64,000 bases of DNA, from positions 62,001-126,000 of the forward strand of contig NZ_JANCMW010000010.1 of NCBI RefSeq assembly GCF_029207565.1, in the 5' to 3' direction. This document shows, piece after piece, positions 26,742 to 34,946 of this stretch (the stretch's first letter is position 1; each line of letters starts with the position of its first letter). The stretch is from Marinobacter iranensis. Lineage in GTDB: Bacteria; Pseudomonadota; Gammaproteobacteria; Pseudomonadales; Oleiphilaceae. The notes below the pieces were generated by a model. The model did not search any database and had not been told where the DNA came from. It saw nothing but the letters and a program-made list of their open reading frames with translations. The position numbers and the translations under genes are program-made.

Positions 26742-27110
26742 TTACGCGGCGGCTGATTCCTTGTTGACTGCCGGGATTTCTACTCGGACGTTGTTGCCAT
26801 CCAGCAGGACCGGGTAGGTTTTCACGGTCACCTCCTCATCTTCAAGGCACTGGCCGGTCTGCAGGTTGAAGTGCTGCTTGTACAGCGGTGAAGCAACGAT
26901 CGGCTGCCCTTTCAAATCACCGGTAATACCCCGCGCCAGCACGTTCTTGCCGGTAAACGGATCGGTATGGCTGATGGCAAACAATGCCGGCAAACGATGA
27001 GGCAAATAAAACACCGCCACCGGCCCATCTTCAGTCCAGACTGCAACCCCGGACTCCGGCACAAGGTCCTCAACGGTACAAACAACCTCCCAGGAAGTGC
27101 GTGCTCTCAT
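26742..27110 (-). CDS. nirD: Nitrite reductase (NADH) small subunit
   Basis: A 122-residue Rieske-like domain protein that partners NirB in assimilatory nitrite reduction to ammonium. The fold is recognisable from the VPESGVAVW, AISHTDPFTGKNVLARG and PIVASPLYKQHFNLQTGQCL segments; as in other NirD proteins, the Cys/His ligands of true Rieske clusters are missing, so it is structural. ATG 27110 with a GGAG site is preferred over a start four residues earlier. It is 120 bp downstream of nirB. Confidence 0.93.
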   Translation of the reverse strand: MRARTSWEVVCTVEDLVPESGVAVWTEDGPVAVFYLPHRLPALFAISHTDPFTGKNVLARGITGDLKGQPIVASPLYKQHFNLQTGQCLEDEEVTVKTYPVLLDGNNVRVEIPAVNKESAAA

Positions 27111-27230
27111 AACGTTCTCCAATTTGATTCCAGTTCATCTCACCCAAGGCGTTAATTCATCACCCAGTGGGGCCGTAAACAGCGAAAACTCGTGACCCGA
27201 CCCCCGCGCTCCACCCCCGAGCCACCAGTC

Positions 27231-29744
27231 TTAAGCAGGCTCCCCCTCAAGCAAAGGCCGCCGCTGATACCGCTCAGTAGTCCACTCCTGAACCGGATCC
27301 TTCTTGGACGGCGCATTAACAAACTCCCGGAACCGCTTCCGCTTCTCAGGATCCTCAACGGCCGTCTTCCACTCACACTGATAGGTATCCACCAGATCCG
27401 CCATGTGCTGCTCCAGTTCCTCACCAATGCCCAGGCTGTCCTCCAGAACAACCTGCTTCAGATAGTCCAGACCACCTTCCAGGTTCTCCATCCAAACGCT
27501 GGTACGCTGCAGACGATCTGCCGTGCGTACGTAGAACATCACCACCCGGTCAATGGTGCGGATCAGCTCCTCATCGGACAGGTCAGTGGCGAACAGGTCG
27601 CCATGGCGCGGGCGCATTCCGCCGTTGCCGCAGACGTACAGGTTCCAGCCGTTCTCCGTGGCGATCACACCGAAGTCCTTGCTCTGGGCTTCCGCGCATT
27701 CACGGGTACAGCCGGACACGGCCATTTTTACCTTGTGAGGCGCGCGCAGGCCCTTGTAGCGGTTCTCCAGGGTGATCGCCATGCCCACGCTGTCCTGGAC
27801 GCCGTAGCGGCACCAGGTGCTGCCCACACAGGATTTCACCGTGCGCAGGGACTTGCCGTAGGCGTGGCCGGTTTCGAAGCCGGCGGCGATGAGTTTCTCC
27901 CAGATTTCCGGCAGCTCGCTCAATGTGGCGCCGAACAGGTCCACCCGCTGGCCGCCGGTGATCTTGGTGTAGAGGTTGTATTCCTTGGCCACTTCACCCA
28001 GCACGATCAGTTTGTCCGGGGTGATTTCACCACCCGGAATGCGCGGCACGATGGAATAGGTGCCGTTCTTCTGCATGTTGGCCATGAAGGTGTCGTTGGT
28101 GTCCTGCAGCGGCACATGGTCGGTGGCCAGGATGTGTTCGTTCCAGCAGGTCGCCAGGATCGAAGCCACCGCGGGCTTGCAGATGTCGCAGCCATGGCCC
28201 TTGCCGTGCTCGCGGATCAGCGTGCGGAAGGTGCGGATGCCGTTGACCTTGACGATGTTGAACAGGTCCTGGCGGCTGTACGGGAAGTGCTCGCAGAGGT
28301 CCTTGCTGACTTCCACGCCGCGTTTTTCCAGCTCTCTGTCCACCACGTTCTTCAGCAGGGCAGCGCAGCCACCGCAACCGGTGCTGGCCTTGGTTTCGGC
28401 TTTCACGCCGGCAAGGTCGGTACAGCCCGCGTCGATCACGCCGCAGATATCGCCCTTGGACACGTTGTGGCAGGAGCAGATGGAAGCGGTTTCCGGCAGG
28501 GCATCCGGGCCCAGGGTCGGGGCGCCGCCCTGGCTTTCCGGCAGGATCAGGGTTTCCGGGTTCTCAGGCAGCTCAATGCCGTTCAGCGCGTATTGCAGCA
28601 GGGTGTCGTAGTGGCTGTTGTCGCCCACCAGGATGGCGCCTAGCAGTTTCTTGCCGTCTTCGCTGATCACCATGCGTCGGTAGTGGCCGGCCTGTTCGTC
28701 GTTGAAACGGATGTTGCGGGCGCCCGGTGTGGTGGCATGGGCATCGCCGATGGAGCCCACGTCCACACCCAGCAGTTTGAGTTTGGTGCTCATATCGGCA
28801 CCGGTGAAGGCCGCTTCGGTGTCACCGTTCAAAACGGACGCCAGGGTGCGGGCCATGGTGTACCCAGGCGCCACCAGTCCGAAAATCTTCTCGCTCCACA
28901 GGGCACACTCGCCAATGGCATGGATGTGTGGGTCCGAAGTGGTGCACTGGTCGTTGATGACAATACCACCGCGCTCACCCATGGCCAGGTCACTGGAGCG
29001 CGCCAGGGCGTCCTGGGGACGGATGCCGGCGGAGAACACGATCAGGTCGGTTTCCAGGTGGGTGTCGTCGCTGAAGTTCATCCGCAGGCGGGCGTCCTCA
29101 CCTTCAACGATCTCGGTGGTGGCCTTTTCGGTGTGCACCTGCACGCCCAGTTCCTCGATCTTGCGTTTGAGTAGGGCGCCGCCATCACTGTCGAGTTGTA
29201 CCGGCATCAGCCGAGGCGCGAATTCCACCACGTGGGCCTCAAGGCCCAGGCTCTTGAGGGCGTTGGCTGCTTCCAGGCCCAGCAGGCCGCCACCGACCAC
29301 CACGCCGGTTTTGACGCCGTCGGCACTGGCGCGGATGCTGTCCAGGTCCTCCAGGGTACGGTAAACGAGACAGTGGGGATGTTCGTTGCCCTTGATGGGC
29401 GGCACGAACGGGTAGGAGCCGGTGGCCAGTACCAGTTCGTCATAGCTGTAGTCGCCCATGAGCGTGGTGATGGTCCGTTTGTCACGGTCGATGCCGGTTA
29501 CCTGCTCGCCCAGGCGCAGGTCGATGTGGTTCTCCGCGTACCAGTCGGCCGTTCCCATCGCCAGGTCGGCGTGGGTGGAGCCGCCGAAATAATCGGACAG
29601 GTGAACCCGGTCATACGCCAGCAGCTTCTCTTCGCCAAATACCTTGATGTCGAAGTCCGCCGCAGCGGGGGTCGCCACCAGCTGTTCCAGGAAATGGTGA
29701 CCGACCATGCCATTGCCAATAACGATCAGGGTTTTCTTGCTCAT
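27231..29744 (-). CDS. nirB: Nitrite reductase (NADH) large subunit
   Basis: An 837-residue sirohaem flavoprotein reducing nitrite to ammonium with NADH in the cytoplasm. Domain order: FAD/NAD reductase (about 1-400, starting LIVIGNGMVGHHF), BFD-like [2Fe-2S] domain (about 415-475, CSCHNVSKGDICG...GCGGCAALL), then nitrite/sulfite reductase half-domains (about 550-840) with TWCRYGVQDSVG and SGCTRECAEAQSKDFG carrying the Cys residues that hold the [4Fe-4S]-sirohaem centre. Full length. Good AGAGGAA site. Lies 29 bp downstream of the FAD protein gene. Confidence 0.97.
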   Translation of the reverse strand: MSKKTLIVIGNGMVGHHFLEQLVATPAAADFDIKVFGEEKLLAYDRVHLSDYFGGSTHADLAMGTADWYAENHIDLRLGEQVTGIDRDKRTITTLMGDYSYDELVLATGSYPFVPPIKGNEHPHCLVYRTLEDLDSIRASADGVKTGVVVGGGLLGLEAANALKSLGLEAHVVEFAPRLMPVQLDSDGGALLKRKIEELGVQVHTEKATTEIVEGEDARLRMNFSDDTHLETDLIVFSAGIRPQDALARSSDLAMGERGGIVINDQCTTSDPHIHAIGECALWSEKIFGLVAPGYTMARTLASVLNGDTEAAFTGADMSTKLKLLGVDVGSIGDAHATTPGARNIRFNDEQAGHYRRMVISEDGKKLLGAILVGDNSHYDTLLQYALNGIELPENPETLILPESQGGAPTLGPDALPETASICSCHNVSKGDICGVIDAGCTDLAGVKAETKASTGCGGCAALLKNVVDRELEKRGVEVSKDLCEHFPYSRQDLFNIVKVNGIRTFRTLIREHGKGHGCDICKPAVASILATCWNEHILATDHVPLQDTNDTFMANMQKNGTYSIVPRIPGGEITPDKLIVLGEVAKEYNLYTKITGGQRVDLFGATLSELPEIWEKLIAAGFETGHAYGKSLRTVKSCVGSTWCRYGVQDSVGMAITLENRYKGLRAPHKVKMAVSGCTRECAEAQSKDFGVIATENGWNLYVCGNGGMRPRHGDLFATDLSDEELIRTIDRVVMFYVRTADRLQRTSVWMENLEGGLDYLKQVVLEDSLGIGEELEQHMADLVDTYQCEWKTAVEDPEKRKRFREFVNAPSKKDPVQEWTTERYQRRPLLEGEPA

Positions 29745-29773
29745 GGTAATTCCTCTCTCTGTTCCCGGCCGCT

Positions 29774-31003
29774 TTACGCGGCTTCGCAGTAGTGCTTGCC
29801 AAAGGCCAGATGGGCCCGATAAGGGCTGATGTCATCGGCCTGTTGAATGCGTTCGCTGTACCAGGGGCCGTCGCTGGTTTCGCCGAACAGCACGGCGCCC
29901 GTGAGTTTCTGGTCGCGGATCAGCAGCCGGCAGTAGCGGTTGGTGTCGTAGTCCTGCCAGACCACGGACTCGGTATCAGCATCCGCTTCGGTCTGGCCGC
30001 AGGAAAAAATGGGAATGCCGCTGATTTTCAGGCGTGTCGGGATCATGGACGGCTCGAAGACAGCCGGGCTGTCGTCGTCGCATAACACCTGTGCCAGCAC
30101 CTCCGCCTGTTGATAACCCGGCTCCACCAGCCCGAAGGTTTGGCTCTCAACCTGACAGCATTCGCCGAGCGCGTAGATGTGTGGGTCGCTGGTCTGCAGT
30201 TGCGGGTTCACCCGGATGGCCCTTTCGCAATCCAGGCCAGCCGCCCGGGCCAGTTCCGTATTGGGAGTAATGCCCGCGGCAATCACCACCAGGTCGGTGC
30301 TGATCAGGGTTTCGTCATCCAGTTGCACCGCGCGCACCAGGTTGCGGCCGAGCAGGGCAACGGGAGAAGTATTGGTGCGAACCGATAGCCCGCGTTCAGT
30401 CAGGGCGTCTTCCAGGAGCGCGCCACTGGCGCGGTCCAGTTGCCGGTTGAGCAGGTGGTTGCTGCGGTGCAGAACGGTCACAGCCATACCACGGCTACGA
30501 AGCCCCTCGGCCGCCTCCAGGCCCAGGAAGCCACCGCCAATTACAACTGCCCGGCGATGGCGCTGGCTGATGTTGATGAGCCTGCGGGTGTCCTGCAGGT
30601 CGCGGAAACCCATCACGCCGTCCAGGTGTTCACCGTCCAGGCCGAGACTGGCGGAGCGGGAACCGGTTGCGATAACCAGGCGGGAATAGGGTTGAACCAA
30701 CCCGCTCTCGGTGCTGACAGTTTTCTCCGCGCGGTCGATGGCAATGACCGGATCCCCCTGGTGCACCTCAATATTGTGCTGCCGGTACCAGTCGGGTTGC
30801 TGCAGTTGCAGGCTGTCTTCGCTGGCATCTCCCGCCAGAACCGCCGAAAGCTGGATACGGTTGTAGGCCGGCGTTGCTTCACCGTTAAACACCACAATCC
30901 ACTCGAACGGGTTCTGCGGCTGCGCGACGAGATTTTCGAGCAAACGCTGGGCTACCATACCGTGCCCGCAGATAACGAGAGTCTGTTCTTCCCCTGCGCT
31001 CAT
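29774..31003 (-). CDS. FAD/NAD(P)-dependent reductase, NirB N-domain-like (likely NasA electron donor)
   Basis: A 409-residue pyridine nucleotide-disulfide-type oxidoreductase similar to the N-terminal domain of NirB (LVICGHGMVAQRLLENLV; second nucleotide site AVVIGGGFLGLEAAEGLRSRG; FAD site IYALGECCQV). It lacks the [2Fe-2S] and sirohaem parts. In this setting it is likely the NADH-accepting subunit that reduces the nitrate reductase NasA, filling the role NasB/NasC plays in other bacteria. ATG 31003 with an AGGGG site is preferred to an upstream start. It has its own sigma-54-type promoter and attenuator-like leader. Confidence 0.82.
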   Translation of the reverse strand: MSAGEEQTLVICGHGMVAQRLLENLVAQPQNPFEWIVVFNGEATPAYNRIQLSAVLAGDASEDSLQLQQPDWYRQHNIEVHQGDPVIAIDRAEKTVSTESGLVQPYSRLVIATGSRSASLGLDGEHLDGVMGFRDLQDTRRLINISQRHRRAVVIGGGFLGLEAAEGLRSRGMAVTVLHRSNHLLNRQLDRASGALLEDALTERGLSVRTNTSPVALLGRNLVRAVQLDDETLISTDLVVIAAGITPNTELARAAGLDCERAIRVNPQLQTSDPHIYALGECCQVESQTFGLVEPGYQQAEVLAQVLCDDDSPAVFEPSMIPTRLKISGIPIFSCGQTEADADTESVVWQDYDTNRYCRLLIRDQKLTGAVLFGETSDGPWYSERIQQADDISPYRAHLAFGKHYCEAA

Positions 31004-31029
31004 GATCGCTATCCCCTTACTGCCCAAAC

Positions 31030-31076
31030 AAAAAAAGCCGGAGCATCTGATCCCCGAAGGGGCTCGATGGTCCGGC
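31030..31076 (-). terminator. Leader terminator (attenuator) upstream of the FAD reductase gene
   Basis: Read on the minus strand, GCCGGA (31071-31076) pairs with TCCGGC (31037-31042), with an inner CCCC/GGGG helix closed by TTCG, followed by seven U residues (31030-31036). It ends 27 nt before the start codon, so it is inside the 5' leader and must be overcome for expression. Its position after the tandem hairpins at 31106-31136 is as expected for NasT antitermination. Confidence 0.75.
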
Positions 31077-31105
31077 GCCAATGCCAACAACAATGATCTG
31101 ATGGT

Positions 31106-31136
31106 CCGGCCGATCCGTGGCCGGGACGTTCTTCCC
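31106..31136 (-). promoter_or_regulatory. Candidate NasT (ANTAR) tandem hairpins, FAD-gene leader
   Basis: On the minus strand GGGA-AGAACG-TCCC forms a six-nucleotide loop hairpin. It is followed, with a 2-nt overlap, by CCGGCC-ACGGATC-GGCCGG, whose loop begins A..G as in ANTAR-bound RNAs. They lie between the sigma-54 promoter and the leader terminator. The second loop is seven rather than six nt as drawn, so the match is good but not exact. Confidence 0.5.
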
Positions 31137-31148
31137 TGTCTCTATAGT

Positions 31149-31164
31149 AGCGAACGCCGTGCCA
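31149..31164 (-). promoter_or_regulatory. Sigma-54-type promoter of the FAD gene-nirB-nirD operon
   Basis: Minus-strand TGGCACG-GCGT-TCGCT fits the GG-N10-GC pattern of RpoN promoters with one change from TTGC. It would start a leader of about 135 nt that contains the hairpins and terminator listed here. Nitrogen control through NtrC is implied. Confidence 0.65.
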
Positions 31165-31295
31165 ACACCGTTAATCCTTTATTTACAGTAAGTTGAGCGA
31201 TGTCGCTTTGAGGCCGGCCCGAAAACCGTGCGCTCTGACAGGGCGACATGCACCGGATGAGTGCTTCTGATTGGCACGAGCTTCTCCGTTTGATC

Positions 31296-32201
31296 TCAGG
31301 CGATGCGGCGAACCGGGCTTTCCTCGCTTTCGTTACCCACATCCGGCAAATTGTCACCCTGCGCTGGCGCTTCAGCCTCGGCGGTTGGCTCCTCTTGCTC
31401 ATCCTCGCCCTTGCCGGGGAAACGTTGCTTCTCGTAAAGGAAAGACAACACCGCCTGGCGGTAACGTACGTACTCGGGGTGATCGGCCAGGGTGACCCGG
31501 TTGCGGGGCCGTGGCAGCTCAATGTACAGCTCCTCGCCAATGGTGGCGGCGGGGCCGTTGGTCATCATCACAATCCGGTCCGACAGCAACACCGCCTCGT
31601 CCACATCGTGGGTGATCATGATCACCGTGCTGTTCAGGTCCTGCTGAATTTTCATCAGCGAATCCTGGAGATGAGCCCGCGTCAACGCATCCAGCGCCCC
31701 GAACGGCTCGTCCATCAACAGCACGCTGGGCTTCATCGCCAGTGCCCGGGCAATGCCGACGCGCTGCGCCATACCGCCAGATATCTCGCCGGGGCGCTTG
31801 TCGAGCGCATGGTCCATGTTGACCAGCTTGAGATTGTGAAGAATCCACTCCTTGCGTTCCGCTTTGCTCATGGATTTGCGGAACACCTGCTGTACGGCCA
31901 GTTCCACGTTCTCGTACACGGTCAGCCAGGGCATCAACGAATGATTCTGGAACACCACAGCTCGTTCTGGCCCCGGAGTGTTTACTTCGTGCCCGTCCAA
32001 CACACAGCCACCACGGGTGGCCTGCAATAGACCGGCTACGATATTGAGCACAGTGGATTTTCCGCAGCCCGAATGGCCAATCAGTGAAACGAATTCGCCT
32101 TTACGGATTTTCAGGTCAATATTTTCCAGAGCAATAAACGGCCCTTCCTTGGTATCAAAGGCCATTTGTACATTAGTCAATTCAAGATGCGACTTACTCA
32201 T
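31296..32201 (-). CDS. nrtD: Nitrate ABC transporter ATP-binding protein
   Basis: A 301-residue ABC ATPase that powers nitrate uptake with NrtA and NrtB. Walker A GHSGCGKST (about residue 40), signature [16 protein letters not shown] (about 140) and Walker B VLLMDEPFGALDAL (about 162) are intact. The last ~45 residues are an acidic, Glu-rich tail beyond the normal ATPase domain. A GAGGAG site precedes the ATG. It is separated from nrtB by 153 bp holding a palindromic repeat, so its expression may be lower or separately processed. Confidence 0.93.
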   Translation of the reverse strand: MSKSHLELTNVQMAFDTKEGPFIALENIDLKIRKGEFVSLIGHSGCGKSTVLNIVAGLLQATRGGCVLDGHEVNTPGPERAVVFQNHSLMPWLTVYENVELAVQQVFRKSMSKAERKEWILHNLKLVNMDHALDKRPGEISGGMAQRVGIARALAMKPSVLLMDEPFGALDALTRAHLQDSLMKIQQDLNSTVIMITHDVDEAVLLSDRIVMMTNGPAATIGEELYIELPRPRNRVTLADHPEYVRYRQAVLSFLYEKQRFPGKGEDEQEEPTAEAEAPAQGDNLPDVGNESEESPVRRIA

Positions 32202-32223
32202 AGCGAACTCCTCAAAACTTGCG

Positions 32224-32342
32224 GAGCCCGGGGTGACGATGGCCTCCCGGGACCGTCAAAAACATGGATGTTTTTGTCGAGCGTACATGGACGTATTCAC
32301 CGCGTGTCCCGGGAGGCCATCGTCATCCCGGGCGGCATGCTC
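32224..32342. repeat. Long palindromic intergenic element, copy 2 (CATGGATG core)
   Basis: Outer arms (about 32227-32253 and 32305-32332) are inverted copies of about 27 nt with one mismatch. Inside lie the small palindrome AAAAACATGGATGTTTTT and the stretch GAGCGTACATGGACGTATTC. It has the same plan as the elements at 16446 and 60174. It is inserted inside the nrtA-nrtB-nrtD operon between nrtB and nrtD. Confidence 0.75.
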
Positions 32343-32354
32343 CAAGGTCAAAAG

Positions 32355-33350
32355 CTATTCGTTCCACGCCACTTTTTTCTGGATCAGCAGCATGATTCGG
32401 TCCAGCAGAAAGCCGATAAAGCCGATGGCCAGTACGGCAACCATGATTCGACTCAGGGATTCGCTGCCGCCGTTCTGGAATTCGTCCCAGACGAATTTGC
32501 CGAGTCCCGGGCTCTGAGCCAGCATTTCGGCGGCGATGAGGACCATCCAGGCAATACCAAGGGACACCCTAAGACCGGTGAAAATCATGGGTACCGAAGA
32601 TGGCAGTACCACCTTCCGAACATGGGTCCAGAAGGATAAACGCAAAACTTTTGAAACGTTCAGCAGATCGGGATTGACTGCGGAAACCCCCACACTGGTA
32701 TTAATCAGCGTCGGCCAGAGGCTGCACAAGGTGACGGTGATCATCGAAGTCAGGAACGACTTCTCGAACATCGGGTCATCACTGACGTAAGTTGCGGAGA
32801 CCACCATGGTGACCAGTGGCAGCCAGGCCAGTGGGGATACCGGCTTGAAGATCTGGATCAGCGGATTGACCGCCGCCGAGAAATGCCGGTTCAGGCCGAT
32901 GATGATACCCAACGGCACGGCAATAATGGTGGCCAGTACAAAACCCGCCAGCACCGTGCCCAGGCTGGTGAAGATCTGGTCAATAAACGTGGGCGCACCG
33001 GGGTAGTCGCGGATCTTTACTTCCGCGTCCGGGTTCTCGGCCAGGATGCGTTCGTTGCGCTCTTCCTGCATGGTCACAAACTGTGCCGCACGGTCCCGCT
33101 GGTTGTCGTGTTCCTGCCAGAGCCGGCCGGTCTGTTCCAGCACCTGGGCCGGGCCCGGGAAGGCGCCCAGGGAGGTTTGTACCTGGGGCGCGGCGATATG
33201 CCAGAAGCCCAGGAAAAGGATGATACCAATAGCCGGTAGCAGCAGCTGGCGGCCGGTTTCGGCCAGATTGACCCCGGACAGCTTGTCAGTCAGTGCACGG
33301 AGCCATCGTTGGCCTTGTGATAACGAGTCGGTGTGGCTGAGCGTTGTCAT
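32355..33350 (-). CDS. nrtB: Nitrate ABC transporter permease
   Basis: A 331-residue inner-membrane permease with about six or seven helices and the binding-protein-dependent transport signature near GVSAVNPDLLNVSKVLRLSFW...VVLPSSVPMIFTGLRVSLGIAWM (EAA-loop region, about residues 215-265). A periplasmic stretch between the first two helices (about 75-130) is larger than in related taurine permeases, as is usual for NrtB. Start ATG 33350 has AGGAGA upstream. It is 24 bp downstream of nrtA. Confidence 0.92.
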   Translation of the reverse strand: MTTLSHTDSLSQGQRWLRALTDKLSGVNLAETGRQLLLPAIGIILFLGFWHIAAPQVQTSLGAFPGPAQVLEQTGRLWQEHDNQRDRAAQFVTMQEERNERILAENPDAEVKIRDYPGAPTFIDQIFTSLGTVLAGFVLATIIAVPLGIIIGLNRHFSAAVNPLIQIFKPVSPLAWLPLVTMVVSATYVSDDPMFEKSFLTSMITVTLCSLWPTLINTSVGVSAVNPDLLNVSKVLRLSFWTHVRKVVLPSSVPMIFTGLRVSLGIAWMVLIAAEMLAQSPGLGKFVWDEFQNGGSESLSRIMVAVLAIGFIGFLLDRIMLLIQKKVAWNE

Positions 33351-33374
33351 GTGATGTCTCCTGACACTCAATGC

Positions 33375-34730
33375 TTACGGGGTTTGCGAGCCTTTCAGGC
33401 CAATCTCGAAACTGTCGATGTAGGCGTTCGGCTCCCTTGGAGTGAATACCACGCCGTCGATCAGCTCACCTTGGTGCGGGCGGGTGAAGTTTTCCGCGTC
33501 CAGGTCCGGGAAATCCTCTGCACTAAGGGTGCCATCTTCAATCAGCGACCGGGCGGCCTCCTTGTAGATGTCGGCGCGGTAGACCTTGGCTGCGGTTTCC
33601 ATGTACCAGTCGTCGGATTTCGGCTCCGGGATCTGGCCCCAGCGGCGCATCTGGCTCAGATACCAGATGGCATCGGAGGGATACGGGTAGGTGGCGTAGT
33701 AGCGGAAGAACACGTTGAAGTCCGGTACGTCCCGCACATCGCCTTTCTCGTATTCGAAGGTGCCGGTCATGGAGTTGGCGATCACCTCTTCATCAGCGCC
33801 CACGTAGCTTGAGCGGGAAAGGATCTTCACTGCCTCCTCGCGATTGGCGTTGTCGTTCTCATCCAGCCAGTGGGCCGCACGAATCAGGGCGCGTAGCAGG
33901 CGCAGGTGGGTGTTCGGGTTTTCTTCCGCCCATTCCTCGGTAACACCAAAGACTTTCTCCGGGTTGTTGGGCCATATTTCATAATCAGTGATTACCGGCA
34001 CACCGATACCTTTGAAAACAGCCTGCTGGTTCCAGGGTTCGCCTACGCAGTAGCCCTGGATTGTGCCGGCTTCCATGGTGGAAGGCATTTGCGGTGGGGG
34101 AGTCACCGACAGGTGAACATCGGCATTAATAGTGCCACTGGTATCTCCCCGCTGTGGGGCGTAGAGGCCGGGGTTCAGGCCGCCGGCCGCCAGCCAGTAG
34201 CGAAGTTCGTAGTTGTGGGTGGATACCGGGAACACCATGCCCATGCGAAAGCGTTCGCCCTCGTCACGGTACTGTTCAATAACGGGTTTTAAAGCTGCGG
34301 CACTGATGGGGTGTGCGGGCTTACCTTCTTCGTTCTTGTCGATATGCGGGGTCATTTCTTCCCAGACATCGTTGGAAACGGTAATGCCATTACCGTTCAG
34401 GTCCATACTGAACGCAGTGATGATGTCTGCCTGGGTGCCATAGCCGATGGTGGCCCCCAGTGGCTGGCCTGCCAGCATGTGTGCACCGTCCAGGGTGCCG
34501 GTGACCACACCGTCCAGCAGTACTTTCCAGTTAGCCTGGGCTTCAAGCTCCACAAACAGACCTTCGTCCATAAAAAAGCCCTGCTCCCAGGCAATCGCCA
34601 GTGGCGCCATGTCCGTCAGCTTGATGAAACCCAGCCGCAGGTCCGGCTTTTCGGCCGGGCCGATCTCGGCCTGTGCCGTGCCAGTCCCTGCCAGTATGAG
34701 AAGCGTGGCCGCCAGTGTTTTCAGTTGCAT
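33375..34730 (-). CDS. nrtA: Nitrate-binding periplasmic protein
   Basis: A 451-residue binding protein for nitrate/nitrite with a Sec signal peptide ([21 protein letters not shown], residues 1-21). The segments [37 protein letters not shown] and [18 protein letters not shown] are typical of NrtA/NasF proteins and are shared with the cytoplasmic sensor NasS encoded upstream. Its leader carries a sigma-54-type promoter and an attenuator, so it should be induced by nitrate when nitrogen is limiting. Confidence 0.93.
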   Translation of the reverse strand: MQLKTLAATLLILAGTGTAQAEIGPAEKPDLRLGFIKLTDMAPLAIAWEQGFFMDEGLFVELEAQANWKVLLDGVVTGTLDGAHMLAGQPLGATIGYGTQADIITAFSMDLNGNGITVSNDVWEEMTPHIDKNEEGKPAHPISAAALKPVIEQYRDEGERFRMGMVFPVSTHNYELRYWLAAGGLNPGLYAPQRGDTSGTINADVHLSVTPPPQMPSTMEAGTIQGYCVGEPWNQQAVFKGIGVPVITDYEIWPNNPEKVFGVTEEWAEENPNTHLRLLRALIRAAHWLDENDNANREEAVKILSRSSYVGADEEVIANSMTGTFEYEKGDVRDVPDFNVFFRYYATYPYPSDAIWYLSQMRRWGQIPEPKSDDWYMETAAKVYRADIYKEAARSLIEDGTLSAEDFPDLDAENFTRPHQGELIDGVVFTPREPNAYIDSFEIGLKGSQTP

Positions 34731-34757
34731 GGTGCTCTCCCGGAGTTTGTCCCAGAC

Positions 34758-34804
34758 AAAAAAATGCCTGCCCCCCGTTTCCGGGACGCAGGCGTCAATG
34801 CCTG
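34758..34804 (-). promoter_or_regulatory. NasT-type attenuator in the nrtA leader
   Basis: On the minus strand a hairpin CAGGC-ATTGAC-GCCTG (34789-34804) has a six-nucleotide loop with A at position 1 and G at position 4, the ANTAR-RNA signature. Its 3' arm shares bases with the 5' arm of a terminator, GCCTGC...GCAGGC (34766-34793), followed by seven U (34758-34764). The two structures exclude each other, so protein binding to the first would allow read-through into nrtA. A further hairpin upstream (34824-34846) could be the first of the usual pair, although its loop does not match well. Confidence 0.75.
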
Positions 34805-34871
34805 ATGTTCTTTAAGTTTTCATCACTGCCGTTTGACGGAACAGTGAATGCAAGATCGTCTCTATTAACTA

Positions 34872-34888
34872 AAGCAGTCTACGTGCCA
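34872..34888 (-). promoter_or_regulatory. Sigma-54-type promoter of nrtA-nrtB-nrtD
   Basis: Minus-strand TGGCACG-TAGA-CTGCT gives the GG-N10-GC spacing of RpoN promoters with a perfect upstream half. It lies about 140 bp before the nrtA start and just before the attenuator hairpins. Confidence 0.7.
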
Positions 34889-34946
34889 TATTTATAACTA
34901 TTTGAAATTAAAGGAATGTCGAGAGAACTTCGGAAGTTCGGCGTCC

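Noticed and set aside
27192..28643. 483-codon open frame antisense to nirB
   Set aside because: Lies wholly over nirB, whose domains are unmistakable, and has shadow-like composition.
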